A DNA stretch of 64,000 nt from Tubulanus polymorphus (GCF_964204645.1 NC_134027.1:26400485-26464484); one strand, 5' to 3'. Counted from the stretch's first letter, positions 51,101 through 59,580 are shown. Notes: generated by a model from the letters alone, not told the origin. A program made the numbers and translations.

Positions 51101-54100
51101 ATCAGTGTTTGGAATATTTCCCATTAATGATCGATTCATTTCTGGAAAAGTTAGTTTGGTTTTAATCGATCTGCACAAGAAATTAAAGTGCGTATAACTG
51201 TGACTACTAGCGACACTGTGGATCCTCACTTGCCACAAGTGGAATCCTCAATTGCCGCAGTAGTTAGTCCCCTAATGCACACTAGTGCATTCAGTGGATC
51301 CTCACTTGCCACGAGTGGAACCCTCAATTGCCGCGGTAGTTAGTCACCTAATGCACACTAGCGCACCTTGTGGATCCTCACTTGCCACAAGTGGAATCCT
51401 CAATTGCCGCAGTAGTTAGTCCCCTAATGCACACTGGCACATCCTGTGGATACTCACTTGCCACCAGTGGAACCCTCAATTGCCGCGGTAGTTAGTCACC
51501 TAATGCACACTAGCGCACCTTGTGGATCCTCACTTGCCACAAGTGGAATCCATTATTGCCACAATAGCGTAACTACCGTTATACGATGAAACAAATTCAG
51601 AATAAACTTACATAGAATCATTAGTTGGGTATCTCCATACGCGGAACCGTGAGAGTTCTCGGCCAGACATCTGTAAATTCCTCCGTCGCTTTGAGTTATC
51701 TTTCTAATGAATATATTCCCGTTCGGCAGTTGATAAATCTTCTGGAAACTATCTCGACTGATGATTAACTGTCGGCCGTCTTTGAACCAGGTTAATTTCG
51801 GTTTCGGAGCGCCCTCTGGACCGCAAAGAAGCGTCACGTTGCCGTTCGCGGGAGCGAAACGAATCGGGTCCATCGGCCGCTTACGGAACGTCGGTTTGAA
51901 GGCTGAAATAATTTCCAGGGTTCGAAGAGATTATGGACACGCAGAACTGTGGGGTCAAACTTCTATTGAACTGGAACCAAGGTCCAGTTTTGAGGGTTAT
52001 TACAAATCGGGGAATCCAAAATTTTCCTCATTTATTTCCATAAAACTTGAACAATTTGAACAAAAATTCCCCGATTGAATTATAAGATATCCTCAGTGGA
52101 TGCTGTTTCTAATCAAGAGTTTCCATGTGCCACTTGTCACCAGCAAAAACAACAAGAAACCAAAAAATTAAAATTCTCTGATTTTCAAGATGAGTCACGA
52201 TTCCCTGATTTCTCTACAGGGAAAAATAAATCCACAATTCCCTGAGCCGTCATAATCCTGGATCCAGTTCCACAGTTGTGAGTTAGAGTTTATTCATTCC
52301 CGATGAGTCAACTCTAGTCAAATACTAACTCACAATTGTGGAACTGGATCCCGAGTAAAATGTATCGTTTAATTTCAAAAAGCTTAAGTTTGAAAAGTTT
52401 CATGTAGATGTTTAAGTACCAGTCAGCAATACATACCGAGAATATTAACTTGCGCACTAGAGAACGCTTCGCCGAGACTGTTCTTCGCCATACACTGATA
52501 CATTCCCGAATCCTTCTTATCGTCCGCATTCGTAATACGTAATACATTCCTCGTTTGGGTAATACGAGCGAAATCCTCGGCTTTGTAATACGAATCGTTG
52601 AGCGGTTTCGCGTCGCGATACCACATGTACGTAATGGCAGACGGACTGGACTCGGCCTCGCACCGTAATTCAATAGTACCGCCCGCGTCGATGAACTGAT
52701 CTCTCAACGGCTCGATGAAATATGGAGCAGCTACAAATAGAAAACTCTTCGGAATCAGAAACATCCGGAGCATGCAATAAGTATTTCAAGGTATTGAATG
52801 AATGAATGAATGAACACTTTATTTTTTAAATATAATTCAAAATTCCTTAAAAGTCCTTGAAATATCCATAATCGGCATCCATCTTGTCACAGCAGCCATT
52901 TGACTGGCTGGTATCAAGAGCCTCCACTTTTGTTTCTCATGATGCCATCAGGTTCAAATCCCTACTGCAGTAGAGTGTGACGATGCCAAGATAGATCAAA
53001 TCCACGGCGAGCGAGGAATGTGGCATTCTCATGGTGCCATCAGGTTCAAATCCATGCCGAGGGAGGAATGTGGCAGAGTCTCACGGTGCCATCAGGTTAA
53101 AATCTGCGCTGAGGGAGGAATGTGGCAGAGTCTCACGGTGCCATCAGGTTCAAATCTGCGCTGAGTGAGGAATGTGGCATTCTCACGGTGCCATCAGGTT
53201 CAAATCTGCGCTGAGGGAGGAATGTGGCAGAGTCTCACGGTGCCATCAGGTTCAAATCAACGCGAGGGAGGAATGTGGCAGAGTCTCACGGTGCCATCAG
53301 GTTCAAATCAACGCGAGGGAGGAATGTGGCAGAGTCTCACGGTGCCATCAGGTTCAAATCAACACGAGGGAGGAATGTGACAGAGTCTCACGGTGCCATC
53401 AGGTTCAAATCTGCGCTGAGTGAGGAATGTGGCAGAGTCTCACGGTGCCATCAGGTTCAAATCAACACGAGGGAGGAATGTGACAGAGTCTCAAGGTGCC
53501 ATCAGGTTCAAATCCGCGGTGAGCGAGGAAATGGCAGAGTCTCACGGTGCCATCAGGTTCAAATCCACGGCGAGCGAGGAATGTGGCAGAGTCTCACGGT
53601 GCCATCAGGTTCAAATCTGCGCTGAGGGAGGAATGTGGCAGAGTCTCACGGTGCCATCAGGTTCAAATCAACGGTGAGCGAGGAATATGGCAGAGTCTCA
53701 CGGTGCCATCAGGTTCAAATCTGCGCTGAGGGAGGAATGTGGCAGAGTCTCACGGTGCCATCAGATTCAAATCCACGGTGAGCGAGGAATATGGCAGAGT
53801 CTCACGGTGTCATCAGGTTCAAATCAACGCGAGGAAGGAATGTGACAGAGTCTCAAGGTGCCATCAGCTTCAAATCAACACGAGGGAGGAATGTGGCAGT
53901 CTCACGGTGCCATCAGATTCAAATCCACGGTGAGCGAGGAATATGGCAGAGTCTCACGGTGTCATCAGGTTCAAATCAACGCGAGGAAGGAATGTGACAG
54001 AGTCTCAAGGTGCCATCAGGTTCAAATCCACGGCGAGCGAGGAATGTGGCAGAGTCTCACGGTGCCATCAGGTTCAAATCAACGGGAGGAAGGAATGTGA

Positions 54101-57100
54101 CAGAGTCTCAAGGTGCCATCAGCTTCAAATCAACACGAGGGAGGAATGTGGCAGTCTCACGGTGCCATCAGATTCAAATCCACGGTGAGCGAGGAATATG
54201 GCAGAGTCTCACGGTGCCATCAGGTTCAAATCAACGCGAGGAAGGAATGTGACAGAGTCTCAAGGTGCCATCAGCTTCAAATCAACACGAGGGAGGAATG
54301 TGGCAGTCTCACGGTGCCATCAGATTCAAATCCACGGTGAGCGAGGAATATGGCAGAGTCTCACGGTGCCATCAGGTTCAAATCAACGGGAGGAAGGAAT
54401 GTGACAGAGTCTCAAGGTGCCATCAGGTTCAAATCAACATGAGGTAGGAATGTGGCAGAGTCTCACGTTCAGATTCGAATCTCAGTTCGAGGGGAGGAAT
54501 GTGGCAGAGTCTCACGTTCAGATTCGAATCTCAGTTCAAGGGGAGGAATATCTGGGTGATTATTAAGAGAATAAAGAGTGCGTTCTTACATTGCAATTTC
54601 AGTTCGAGGGGTTTTTCATCCTTGCCCTCACGAGTTTCTCTCGTTACAGTACACGTATAACGTCCCTGATCTTTTAATTTCGCGTTAGGGATGATAAGAA
54701 CTCGATTATGATCTGATAATCTTGCGGTCGGAGGAAGACCACCTTTCCTATTCCACCTGTAAACCAACGTTTCCCTGCAATTTAATTATAGAAACGATTT
54801 CAAGTTTTCATTTTCGGTAACTATTTCAAATTTTATTTCATTCATCAGACAGGGTGGCCACTTTTATTTGACACATGCTTTCCACCTGACTATTCACTGA
54901 CATGCGCGTTGTTTTTCCTCATTTGATCTGCTTAGAATTCAATCGATCAACACAGTCAAATATGTAAGACATAAGACCGAAACTATTACGCATGATCTAG
55001 CAATCTCTACAAATTTACCCGGCTTTTCCCAGGCTTTTAGTTTGTTTTAATCAAATTCCCTGACTTTTTTAAAGAAAAGAAAATTCCCCGACTTTTCCCT
55101 GATTAACCGGTTAGTGGCCACCGACCCTGACAGAGTTTCAAATTAACCCTTTCCGTGCTGACTAATTAATACCCTATCGTGCTGGAGATAATTTGAAAAT
55201 TTTGAATAATTCCACCGTAGTGTGTTGAATAAAGGGAATACCACTATAGTGCGTCATCTACACCGCGGCGCGGTGTATCGTTAGTTGCTGATATTTCACT
55301 ATGTTTGACAGGTGCAGCCATTTTTCAAGAGAGATAATTACTAATTTACTAATTACATCAATACACCGCAGCGCGGTGTACTAGCAAAATCCCTCACTGA
55401 TTCATACACTGCACTGCGGTGTAGACGCACTGAAAGGGTTAACTTACGTTCCATACGCGAAGCACTCCATACGAACTGTTTTACCACGTTGCGGAGAGCT
55501 CGGGAATACTGTCGGAAAACCGCTGACTATTTGAGGCGGTCGATCATTAGCAACTGAAACAATCGCAAATTAAAGGAATGTCAAGCACCTTAAAAAGCAT
55601 TTCTTTTTCGAAGGAGTTTTTAAGGAAACGAGGAGTGAATCGTAGGGAATCTGAGTGTATTCTAGTTACGTACCAGCAGCGGTGACTATCAGTTGAATCG
55701 GCATACTCTGTTTGCCATCGATTCCCGGGATGTTGATCATACAGATATAATTCCCGGCGTCGTCGAATTTCGCTCGCGAGAAATACAAATGTCCGTTCTT
55801 TGAGATGAATACGTGCGGTTTTAGATCGGGACGCACGTAATTTCCGATTGAGTCTTTAGACCACGAGTATTCACCGACTACAAAACAAGTATACATCAGA
55901 AATCAGAAATACTTCAAAAATACTCAAATACATAAAATAAAGCTATCAACTAGAACCACCACCTTTTGCTTCAGCGCTAAGTGTGGTTGAAGAATGTACA
56001 CTGATAAAATGCCAGGTGTTCGTAGTTCAATTTTCAATTAAAAATGTCTCCGAGAAAGAACTGAACACATGTGAAGTGTGGACAGTAACTGTTGGTCGAA
56101 GAAAGTTCAATCACTGATTTTCGATTAAAATTTTTATTTTTTATTTTTTTTTTTCTAACGCCTCAACCCGCTAAGCGCCACACAGGGCATTATAAGCAGG
56201 TTCGATGTTTCTTTTTCCCAATCGGGGAGAGACCAGAGAAGAACCTTCGACCAAGAAACTCTGTCGCCACCAGGGTTTGAACCCATAAACCCTGGATTGA
56301 CGAGACCAGTGACCGGCGGCTTAAACGACTCGGCCACTGCGCCTCTCGATTAAAATTGTCTTCACAAGTTCTGAACACATGCGAAGTGCGGACGATAAAA
56401 AATTGCAATCAAGTATTGAAAGTCTGAAGGATCGACCGGGCTGCAGATTGATGTGAAATATAATTACCTGGATTATGAGGTGGAGGATTACACGCTAAGT
56501 TTGTACCGTATTCCTGTTGAACTATAGTCGGCGATGGTCTGTTATTATTAAACTCATTGATATCTGAAATGAAGGAATTAAATGTTTACTAATTACACAC
56601 AGTATTCTGGATCACGAAGGTCATGGTTCCCACAGTTATATGAATTAAGAATTCCCAAAATTTTCCCAAGTATTTCACGGGTGATTTTTCAATTTTCCCA
56701 AATGGAAATGAACACATATCATCATGCTAGTCAACATTTTAGTGGGGGCTGGTTGATAAAGGTGATTTTCAAGGGATATCGCTGAAGATAGTTGCCCTTG
56801 GCAAATGCAATACGTGAAATGTAATGAATTTCCCAAATATTTCCCTGATTTGAGGAAAAATTTTCAAATTCCCAAATATTTCCAAACCGGGAATTATTAT
56901 TTCAAAATTCACAAGTTTTTCCCAATTTCTGTGGGAACCATGGAAGGTCCATCATTAACCCTTTCACTGAGTTTCACACGCAAATGGTTAACCTCATGCG
57001 TTGTATAACTTATTACATCAACACACCGCAATGCGATGCACTAGCAAAGTCCATCAATTTATACACCGCACTGCAGTGTAGACGCACTGAAAGGGTTGAA

Positions 57101-58849
57101 CAGACCCCGGATTATCGATAACTTACACGCGAAATTTAAAACGACGGGATCGCTGAGAATAGCGCCGAATCTATTGAACGCGATGCACTGGTAGGTTCCG
57201 GTATCAGTCGTCTGCGATGGTTGGTGTATGACCAGTTTACCGCCGGTCAACGTGTAATGACTCTGTACGTTCTGAACGTCCGCTTCTATCATCGTTACGG
57301 AATTAATCGACGTTCTCTTCCACTTGTAACTCGGCCACGGATTACCGGTCGTAATACACTCCAATTCCACGTATTTTCTCTTTTTCGGCATGTAGAACGT
57401 ATCTTTCGGCTGTTGGATGAAATGAGGTCCCTGTTCGATGTTATTCAAATCCACAGCGCCGAATGCTGAGAAAAAAAAAGAACAAATTCTTCGTGACTCG
57501 ATTTCTACACATTGAAATTGAAAGGTACAAGACCAAGAAAAATTAAATATTACAAATATCACTAATGGTAATTAAAGCTTACTCCAATCTCGAACATCCG
57601 TCACTAGTTTCGATACTTCAGATTTCGCGACCTCACAGATGTACGGCCTCGCGACGGTGCCGTCTGCCAAGTCCCACTTCCACGATATTCCTTAAAATAC
57701 AAATTCATACAACAAAATCAATATACAGAAAATATGCAACTAAATTCAACTTCTGGGGGGGAGGGGGTTAACCAGTCCCGGACTTACCATTATCCTCAGT
57801 GTTATACACCAAATAATTTTTGTCCTTTTTCTCCGTGATTAAAGCAGGTCGCAACCAGAAATACGTGACCACGGGAGTTTTATCCGACGTCCAAATGAAC
57901 TGATCAGGTAACGTAGGGTCGCGTATTCCACTGGTGTACCACGGCGCTCTGTAATTTAAATAATCAACTTAGGCCCTATATATCAACTATCTTGAGAACA
58001 TGTTTCAGTAATCAGTTGGGTGAAGAATTTGAAGATTTCTCTTTCATGATTCTCTTCTGATTTATGACTAGACTACAAGGTCCCAACAGATCGGTCATTC
58101 CTGGAGTTTTCAAGGAGTTTTAAAGAAAAAATTTCAAGGAAGTGTCCGCGTAACTTTCATATCCTAAATCGGTAGTTTATCTCAGTTAGCCATTAATTTG
58201 GTACCGATTTAGGTCCATCAGTTGACTTTTTTATGAACATGAAAACATACTTTTTTTAATATCTTAAACTGCAACTAATATTAGTCATAAAATTTCAACC
58301 TGCGCATTTTATCAGCTCATGTTAAGTGCACTGATAACAATTTGTAGGAGAATATTCTAAGAATATATTATTATTATTATTATTATTCTACAGGATAATT
58401 CCTACCTTTGAGTGTCATTCTGTCGAAGCCAGGCATTTATGAAATCATGTTCATATTGATCATTGACTTTTAACATCTTCGCGCCGAGGTTCTGAAAAAC
58501 AGAAATTCCAAATCGAATAAAGACTCCGCAACAGGCTGTGGCAATCGAAGATCATGAGAAAATAAATGACGTAGCCGTCGAATACCTCACAACTGGCGTT
58601 CGCATCTTTGAAATTCAGTTTACTGTACATGTTAAACTTGTAGCATCTTTCCTGCCATTCCGTCCATCTCTGCGGGCATTCTGAAACCAATCAACATGTA
58701 ACGATTTATCGTAGGCAGAATTAAAGGAAATTGAGCTTTCGTGAGACGAATTCTCACGAGAACGAACATCATCGGATCTTACCAAATATTTGTTGAGCAG
58801 AAACAGCAGTCGACAGCAAAAACAAACTAACTGCCAAACTCAACATCAT
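44664..58849 (-). CDS. Cont: Contactin with N-terminal C-type lectin domain (complete gene)
   Basis: 24 coding exons whose phases all agree give 1218 residues (3657 nt with stop): signal peptide 1-18, C-type lectin domain about 23-172, six Ig domains about 180-774, four fibronectin III domains about 775-1184, GPI signal 1190-1218. This order is that of protostome contactin (Drosophila Contactin), a GPI-anchored cell-surface adhesion protein of septate junctions and neurons, partnered there by Neurexin IV and Neuroglian. Vertebrate contactins lack the lectin domain. Most domain borders fall on phase-1 introns; Ig1, Ig4 and Ig5 are single exons, the rest are split. All splice sites are GT-AG; the donors after 58586 (gtattc) and 50797 (gttcgt) are weak. 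No frame break or missing domain. Introns are full of repeats. Confidence 0.95.
44853..45658 (-). CDS. Cont: Contactin fibronectin III domain 4 (two exons)
   Basis: Exons 45543-45658 and 44853-45030. First half APAMAPFRVIVTRVSHNSVN with core Trp in VDWMG; second half IRYWTAGESMEKATD, then the YYLRV strand with its tyrosine corner and LGGDG. A phase-0 intron splits the domain. The acceptor of the second exon is only 14 nt from a (TA)42 tract. Confidence 0.9.
45045..45128. repeat. (TA)42 microsatellite beside a 3' splice site
   Basis: 84 nt of uninterrupted TA. On the - strand it ends 14 nt before the contactin exon that starts at 45030, leaving ctcgcttcgtatag as the whole intron end. Confidence 0.97.
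45139..45495. repeat. Cluster of palindromic MITEs (GTTGCTCAAAAGTT family)
   Basis: About three head-to-head units: gcgcaaaagttgggttaaga, accagtggatagataccat, then the inverse tgtcaactatccactggtta, acaaacttttgagcaact, repeated twice more with changes. Family members also at 26250-26380 and 44150-44290. Confidence 0.75.
45745..46150. repeat. 53-bp tandem array in contactin intron
   Basis: About eight copies of gagaatcagggaactcggta, gtgttgggactgctgtaaat, atttcactgagtt. Starts at 45748, 45800, 45853, 45906 and 45959, then two shortened units of about 44 nt (gacaatcagg) and one more full unit. Confidence 0.92.
46271..47125 (-). CDS. Cont: Contactin fibronectin III domain 3 (two exons)
   Basis: Exons 47004-47125 and 46271-46460. 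ATPNNVRGRPFNESAIEVTW gives the opening strands and core Trp; INYWKRDTESAIYSK, TYYKISVQVFNGAGNGPLS gives the later strands with the tyrosine corner and the common N.AG.GP turn. Phase-0 intron inside, phase-1 introns at the borders. Confidence 0.92.
46626..46830. repeat. Two tandem copies of a 108-bp repeat
   Basis: cagttcaggatatccaaaat, tgatatttccctgacccttg, accaaa, ttccc.gattaaat repeated at a 108-nt step. Its ataagatatcc.cagt end is related to the 106-bp array at 48876-49290 and to 52070-52200. Confidence 0.85.
47560..48593 (-). CDS. Cont: Contactin fibronectin III domain 2 (three exons)
   Basis: Exons 48499-48593, 47791-47880 and 47560-47710. AKPYIAPRQVGGGGGKVGLL with core Trp in HIKWE; then PLTKAEQNGPDLNYIVFY; then NEIYILLREPDNYYRPYNVY and AVNSIGKGPES. 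The poly-Gly loop matches the position of a Gly-rich loop in vertebrate contactin FN2. It is the only FNIII domain cut by two internal introns, both phase 0. Confidence 0.92.
47941..48470 (+). repeat. Dispersed element, copy 2 (copy 1 at 18971-19365)
   Basis: Begins gggagctgacaaggctactg and ends near tcacgccatcaggtgg, with the same block order as copy 1 and an extra unrelated stretch at about 48150-48260. It occupies most of one contactin intron and stops about 30 nt before the exon edge at 48499. Confidence 0.65.
48685..49469 (-). CDS. Cont: Contactin fibronectin III domain 1 (two exons)
   Basis: Exons 49311-49469 and 48685-48810. APGEPVNIQGVIKGPSSVEL then TWIHGPDNGAPISAYIVEGK carries the GP/core Trp/DNG.PI signature of a first contactin FNIII. 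The second exon has the NSLYNFRLRAINSYGIGKPS strand and turn. Here the domain's inner intron is phase 1, unlike the phase-0 inner introns of FN2-FN4. Confidence 0.93.
48876..49290. repeat. 106-bp tandem array in contactin intron
   Basis: Nearly four copies at an exact 106-nt step (gatatcctcagtgag at 48889, 48995, 49101, 49207): gggctgtttcttataaagaa, ttccttgtgccactcgtca, cagcaagaacaacaagacac. A single diverged copy is at 52070-52200. The array ends about 15-20 nt before the exon that begins at 49311. Confidence 0.93.
50226..50960 (-). CDS. Cont: Contactin Ig domain 6 (two exons)
   Basis: Exons 50797-50960 and 50226-50352. FGRGPRKLTVAVNETIILPC (first Cys) then YIWMFNN (core Trp); second exon GEGMKWGYLIIDKIQ then NQEGVYRCVVKT (E-G-Y-x-C, second Cys). 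The join is phase 0 at agg|gttcgt, an unusual donor but the only one that keeps the frame and the expected Ig spacing. Confidence 0.88.
50388..50675. mobile_element. piggyBac-like MITE, copy 1
   Basis: TTAA target duplications at 50384-50387 and 50676-50679 enclose perfect ends ccctttcagtgc ... gcactgaaaggg. An internal palindrome (caccgcggcgcggtgta) and partner block (cgcactgcggtgtagac) fill it. TTAA plus CCCTTT ends is typical of piggyBac-family elements. 288 bp, non-coding. Confidence 0.85.
51205..51556 (-). repeat. 76-bp tandem array in contactin intron
   Basis: Nearly five copies at an exact 76-nt step (gtggatcctcacttgcc at 51218, 51294, 51370, 51446, 51522). Copies alternate in a two-step pattern (cacaag/cacgag; cagtag/cggtag). 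The - strand unit (cggcaat.gaggattccact, tggcaagtgaggatccac) matches the left end of the element at 18971. Confidence 0.93.
51612..51902 (-). CDS. Cont: Contactin Ig domain 5 (one exon)
   Basis: AFKPTFRKRPMDPIRFAPAN then NVTLLCGPEGAPKPKLTWFK and TQSDGGIYRCLAENSHGSAY: first Cys, core Trp, D.G.Y.C second Cys, and the N..G strand. Phase-1 introns at both borders. In the D-x-G-x-Y-x-C motif the second position is Gly. Confidence 0.93.
52260..52351. mobile_element. Palindromic MITE (GGATCCAGTTCCACA ends)
   Basis: ggatccagttccacagttgt at the left and acaattgtggaactggatcc at the right, with inverse gagttag/ctaactc inside. Sister of 33268-33375; lies about 85 nt from the exon edge at 52437. Confidence 0.8.
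52437..52730 (-). CDS. Cont: Contactin Ig domain 4 (one exon)
   Basis: APYFIEPLRDQFIDAGGTIE then LRCEAESSPSAITYMWYRDA and KKDSGMYQCMAKNSLGEAFS. The paired Cys, core Trp and D-S-G-x-Y-x-C motif are intact. Phase-1 introns at both borders. Confidence 0.94.
53000..54545 (+). repeat. ~52-bp tandem array with tRNA-like box motifs
   Basis: About 28 head-to-tail copies of gaggaatgtggcagagtctc, acggtgccatcaggttcaaa, tc plus a variable linker (tgcgctgag, aacgcgagg, ccacggtgag). tggcagagtctcacgg resembles a polymerase III box A and ggttcaaatc a box B. From about 53760 a three-unit higher-order repeat of 152 bp appears (gattcaaatccacgg at 53764/53916 and 54171/54323). The array runs to within about 50 nt of the exon at 54590. 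Open frames across it are repeat artefacts. Confidence 0.93.
54590..55553 (-). CDS. Cont: Contactin Ig domain 3 (two exons)
   Basis: Exons 55448-55553 and 54590-54774, joined in phase 2. VANDRPPQIVSGFPTVFPSS, then RMECFAYG (first Cys); ETLVYRWNRKGGLPP (core Trp) and LKDQGRYTCTV (second Cys). The donor of the first exon is squeezed against a MITE. Confidence 0.93.
55147..55438. mobile_element. piggyBac-like MITE, copy 2, next to a splice donor
   Basis: TTAA at 55143-55146 and 55439-55442 enclose ccctttccgtgc ... gcactgaaaggg. 292 bp, closely similar to copy 1 along its whole length. On the - strand the TTAA begins at intron position +6, so the donor reads gtaag followed by ttaaccctttc. Confidence 0.87.
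55674..56563 (-). CDS. Cont: Contactin Ig domain 2 (two exons)
   Basis: Exons 56468-56563 and 55674-55877. YINEFNNNRPSPTIVQQEYG then NLACNPPPHNPG is the characteristic contactin Ig2 opening (C.PP..P). The second exon holds EYSWSK (core Trp), SKNGHLYFSRAKFDDAGNYI and C. Phase 1 throughout. Confidence 0.94.
56133..56345 (-). mobile_element. tRNA-derived SINE with target duplication
   Basis: On the - strand it starts gaggcgcagtggccgagtcg (box A tggccgagtcgtt), has a long variable arm and T-arm ccagggtttatgggttcaaa (box B ggttcaaaccc), then a body and an A-rich tail (+ strand tttttatt-rich, 56133-56155). The 12-nt duplication tcgattaaaatt flanks it at 56121-56132 and 56346-56357. The head is Leu/Ser-tRNA-like. 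Confidence 0.88.
56622..56942. mobile_element. 321-bp MITE with 6-bp target duplication
   Basis: catggttcccacag at the left is exactly inverted at the right (ctgtgggaaccatg). gaaggt flanks both sides (56616-56621 and 56943-56948). The interior repeats ttcccaaat/ttttccc blocks. No coding capacity. Confidence 0.8.
56959..57095. mobile_element. piggyBac-like MITE, copy 3 (internally deleted)
   Basis: Ends ccctttcactga and gcactgaaaggg with TTAA at 56955-56958 and TTGA at 57096-57099. 137 bp: the left half of copies 1 and 2, with the first CACCGCGGCG palindrome, is mostly missing. It lies 32 nt from the Ig1 exon edge at 57127 and 17 nt from the MITE at 56622-56942. Confidence 0.8.
57127..57465 (-). 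CDS. Cont: Contactin Ig domain 1 (one exon)
   Basis: Largest exon. FGAVDLNNIEQGPHFIQQPK opens the first Ig strand after the lectin domain; VELECITTGNPWPSYKWKRT has the first Cys, the G.P.P turn and core Trp; TTDTGTYQCIAFNRFGAILS holds the second Cys. GPHFI.QP is the usual contactin Ig1 start. Confidence 0.95.
57583..58680 (-). CDS. Cont: Contactin C-type lectin domain (four exons)
   Basis: Exons 58586-58680, 58406-58491, 57788-57948 and 57583-57690. Long-form lectin fold: ECPQRWTEWQERCYKF (extra N-terminal Cys pair), NFKDANASCE (C1), LGAKMLKVNDQYEHDFINAW (helix 2 and WL), then APWYTSGIRD, and WKWDLADGTVARPYICEV (C4). The usual C2-C3 disulfide pair is absent, and so are EPN or QPD sugar/calcium motifs. 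The domain probably keeps the fold but does not bind sugar in the standard way. Confidence 0.9.
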
Positions 58850-58877
58850 CAACAATCGTCTTCTTTTATTCCACGAT
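58783..58877 (-). CDS. Cont: Contactin start exon with signal peptide
   Basis: Begins at acceptor cccatatcccaatag, so at least one 5' UTR exon lies upstream. Two adjacent ATGs at 58849-58844; the first gives MMLSLAVSLFLLSTAVSA, a clear signal peptide with cleavage likely after SA, then QQIF and a phase-1 donor gtaaga. Frame upstream of the ATG is open to the acceptor, but splicing to the candidate exon ending at 61133 would put a TGA across the junction, which supports this start. Confidence 0.88.
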
Positions 58878-59539
58878 CTATTGGGATATGGGGGGGGAGG
58901 AAAACAGATCAGTTATATTATCCTCCAATATCTAATTAACTGACAAAATGGTTGAGACGTTTTTAGGCGGTAATCAGTGCACACGTCATTTAGAATCGAC
59001 AACATTCAGCCCCAAATTTTCCAAATCTTGACATATAGGCCTATAAACATTTCAATATCTATAGCCAAAAGGAATCGATTTAGATTTACTAAAAGACCTC
59101 CCTGATTAATAGCATGCAGAAACAAAATGGTTTGGGAGGGGGGACGGGAAATTATTATTGGAGATCGCCATCAATCAATCAGATTCAGATTCAGATCAAT
59201 TCAAACATCACAAACGAAACAAGAAAGAAGTGACAAACCAAATTTCAAGCCTAGTCAACGGATTTAAGTGTAGCCGTAGTCCTGCCACTACCCCTCCCCC
59301 ACTGACATTAAAATTAAGCAAATAACCAGATTGATAGAAAGGTGAGTCACTCCAAAAATATATCGAGCCAAATATTTCAAAATACTTCCCACACCCACAA
59401 CCGAACCGTTTTCATCAAACCGACAGCAACCTACAGCAGCCGCAGGGCGACACTGACTCGTGATCTTCTATCAGTTTTATGATCTAACAACAACACAATC
59501 TAACAGCAGCCTCATAATATAAATAGTGGATTTATTTAC

Positions 59540-59580
59540 CAGGTTATTCTGTGCGTATTCCTCTCCTCCACCCATAGAAA
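59540..59580 (-). other. Candidate upstream exon edge of contactin
   Basis: A donor-like ctg|gtaaat ends a stretch with ATGGGTGGAGGAGAGG (ATG at 59575-59573). If spliced to 58877 it would make only a 15-codon upstream ORF. Weak. Confidence 0.15.

Noticed and set aside
53165-54447. Many overlapping open frames with repeated peptide units (up to 133 codons)
   Set aside because: They follow the ~52-bp array in every frame and lie antisense within a contactin intron; no other coding sign.
53000-54545. Regular repeats that could look like a CRISPR array
   Set aside because: Units are joined head to tail with linkers that are themselves repeats, in an animal intron; no unique spacers and no cas genes.
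56260-56345. A Leu/Ser tRNA gene
   Set aside because: Boxes A and B are good but the acceptor stem does not close, and the A-rich tail plus target duplication show a SINE.
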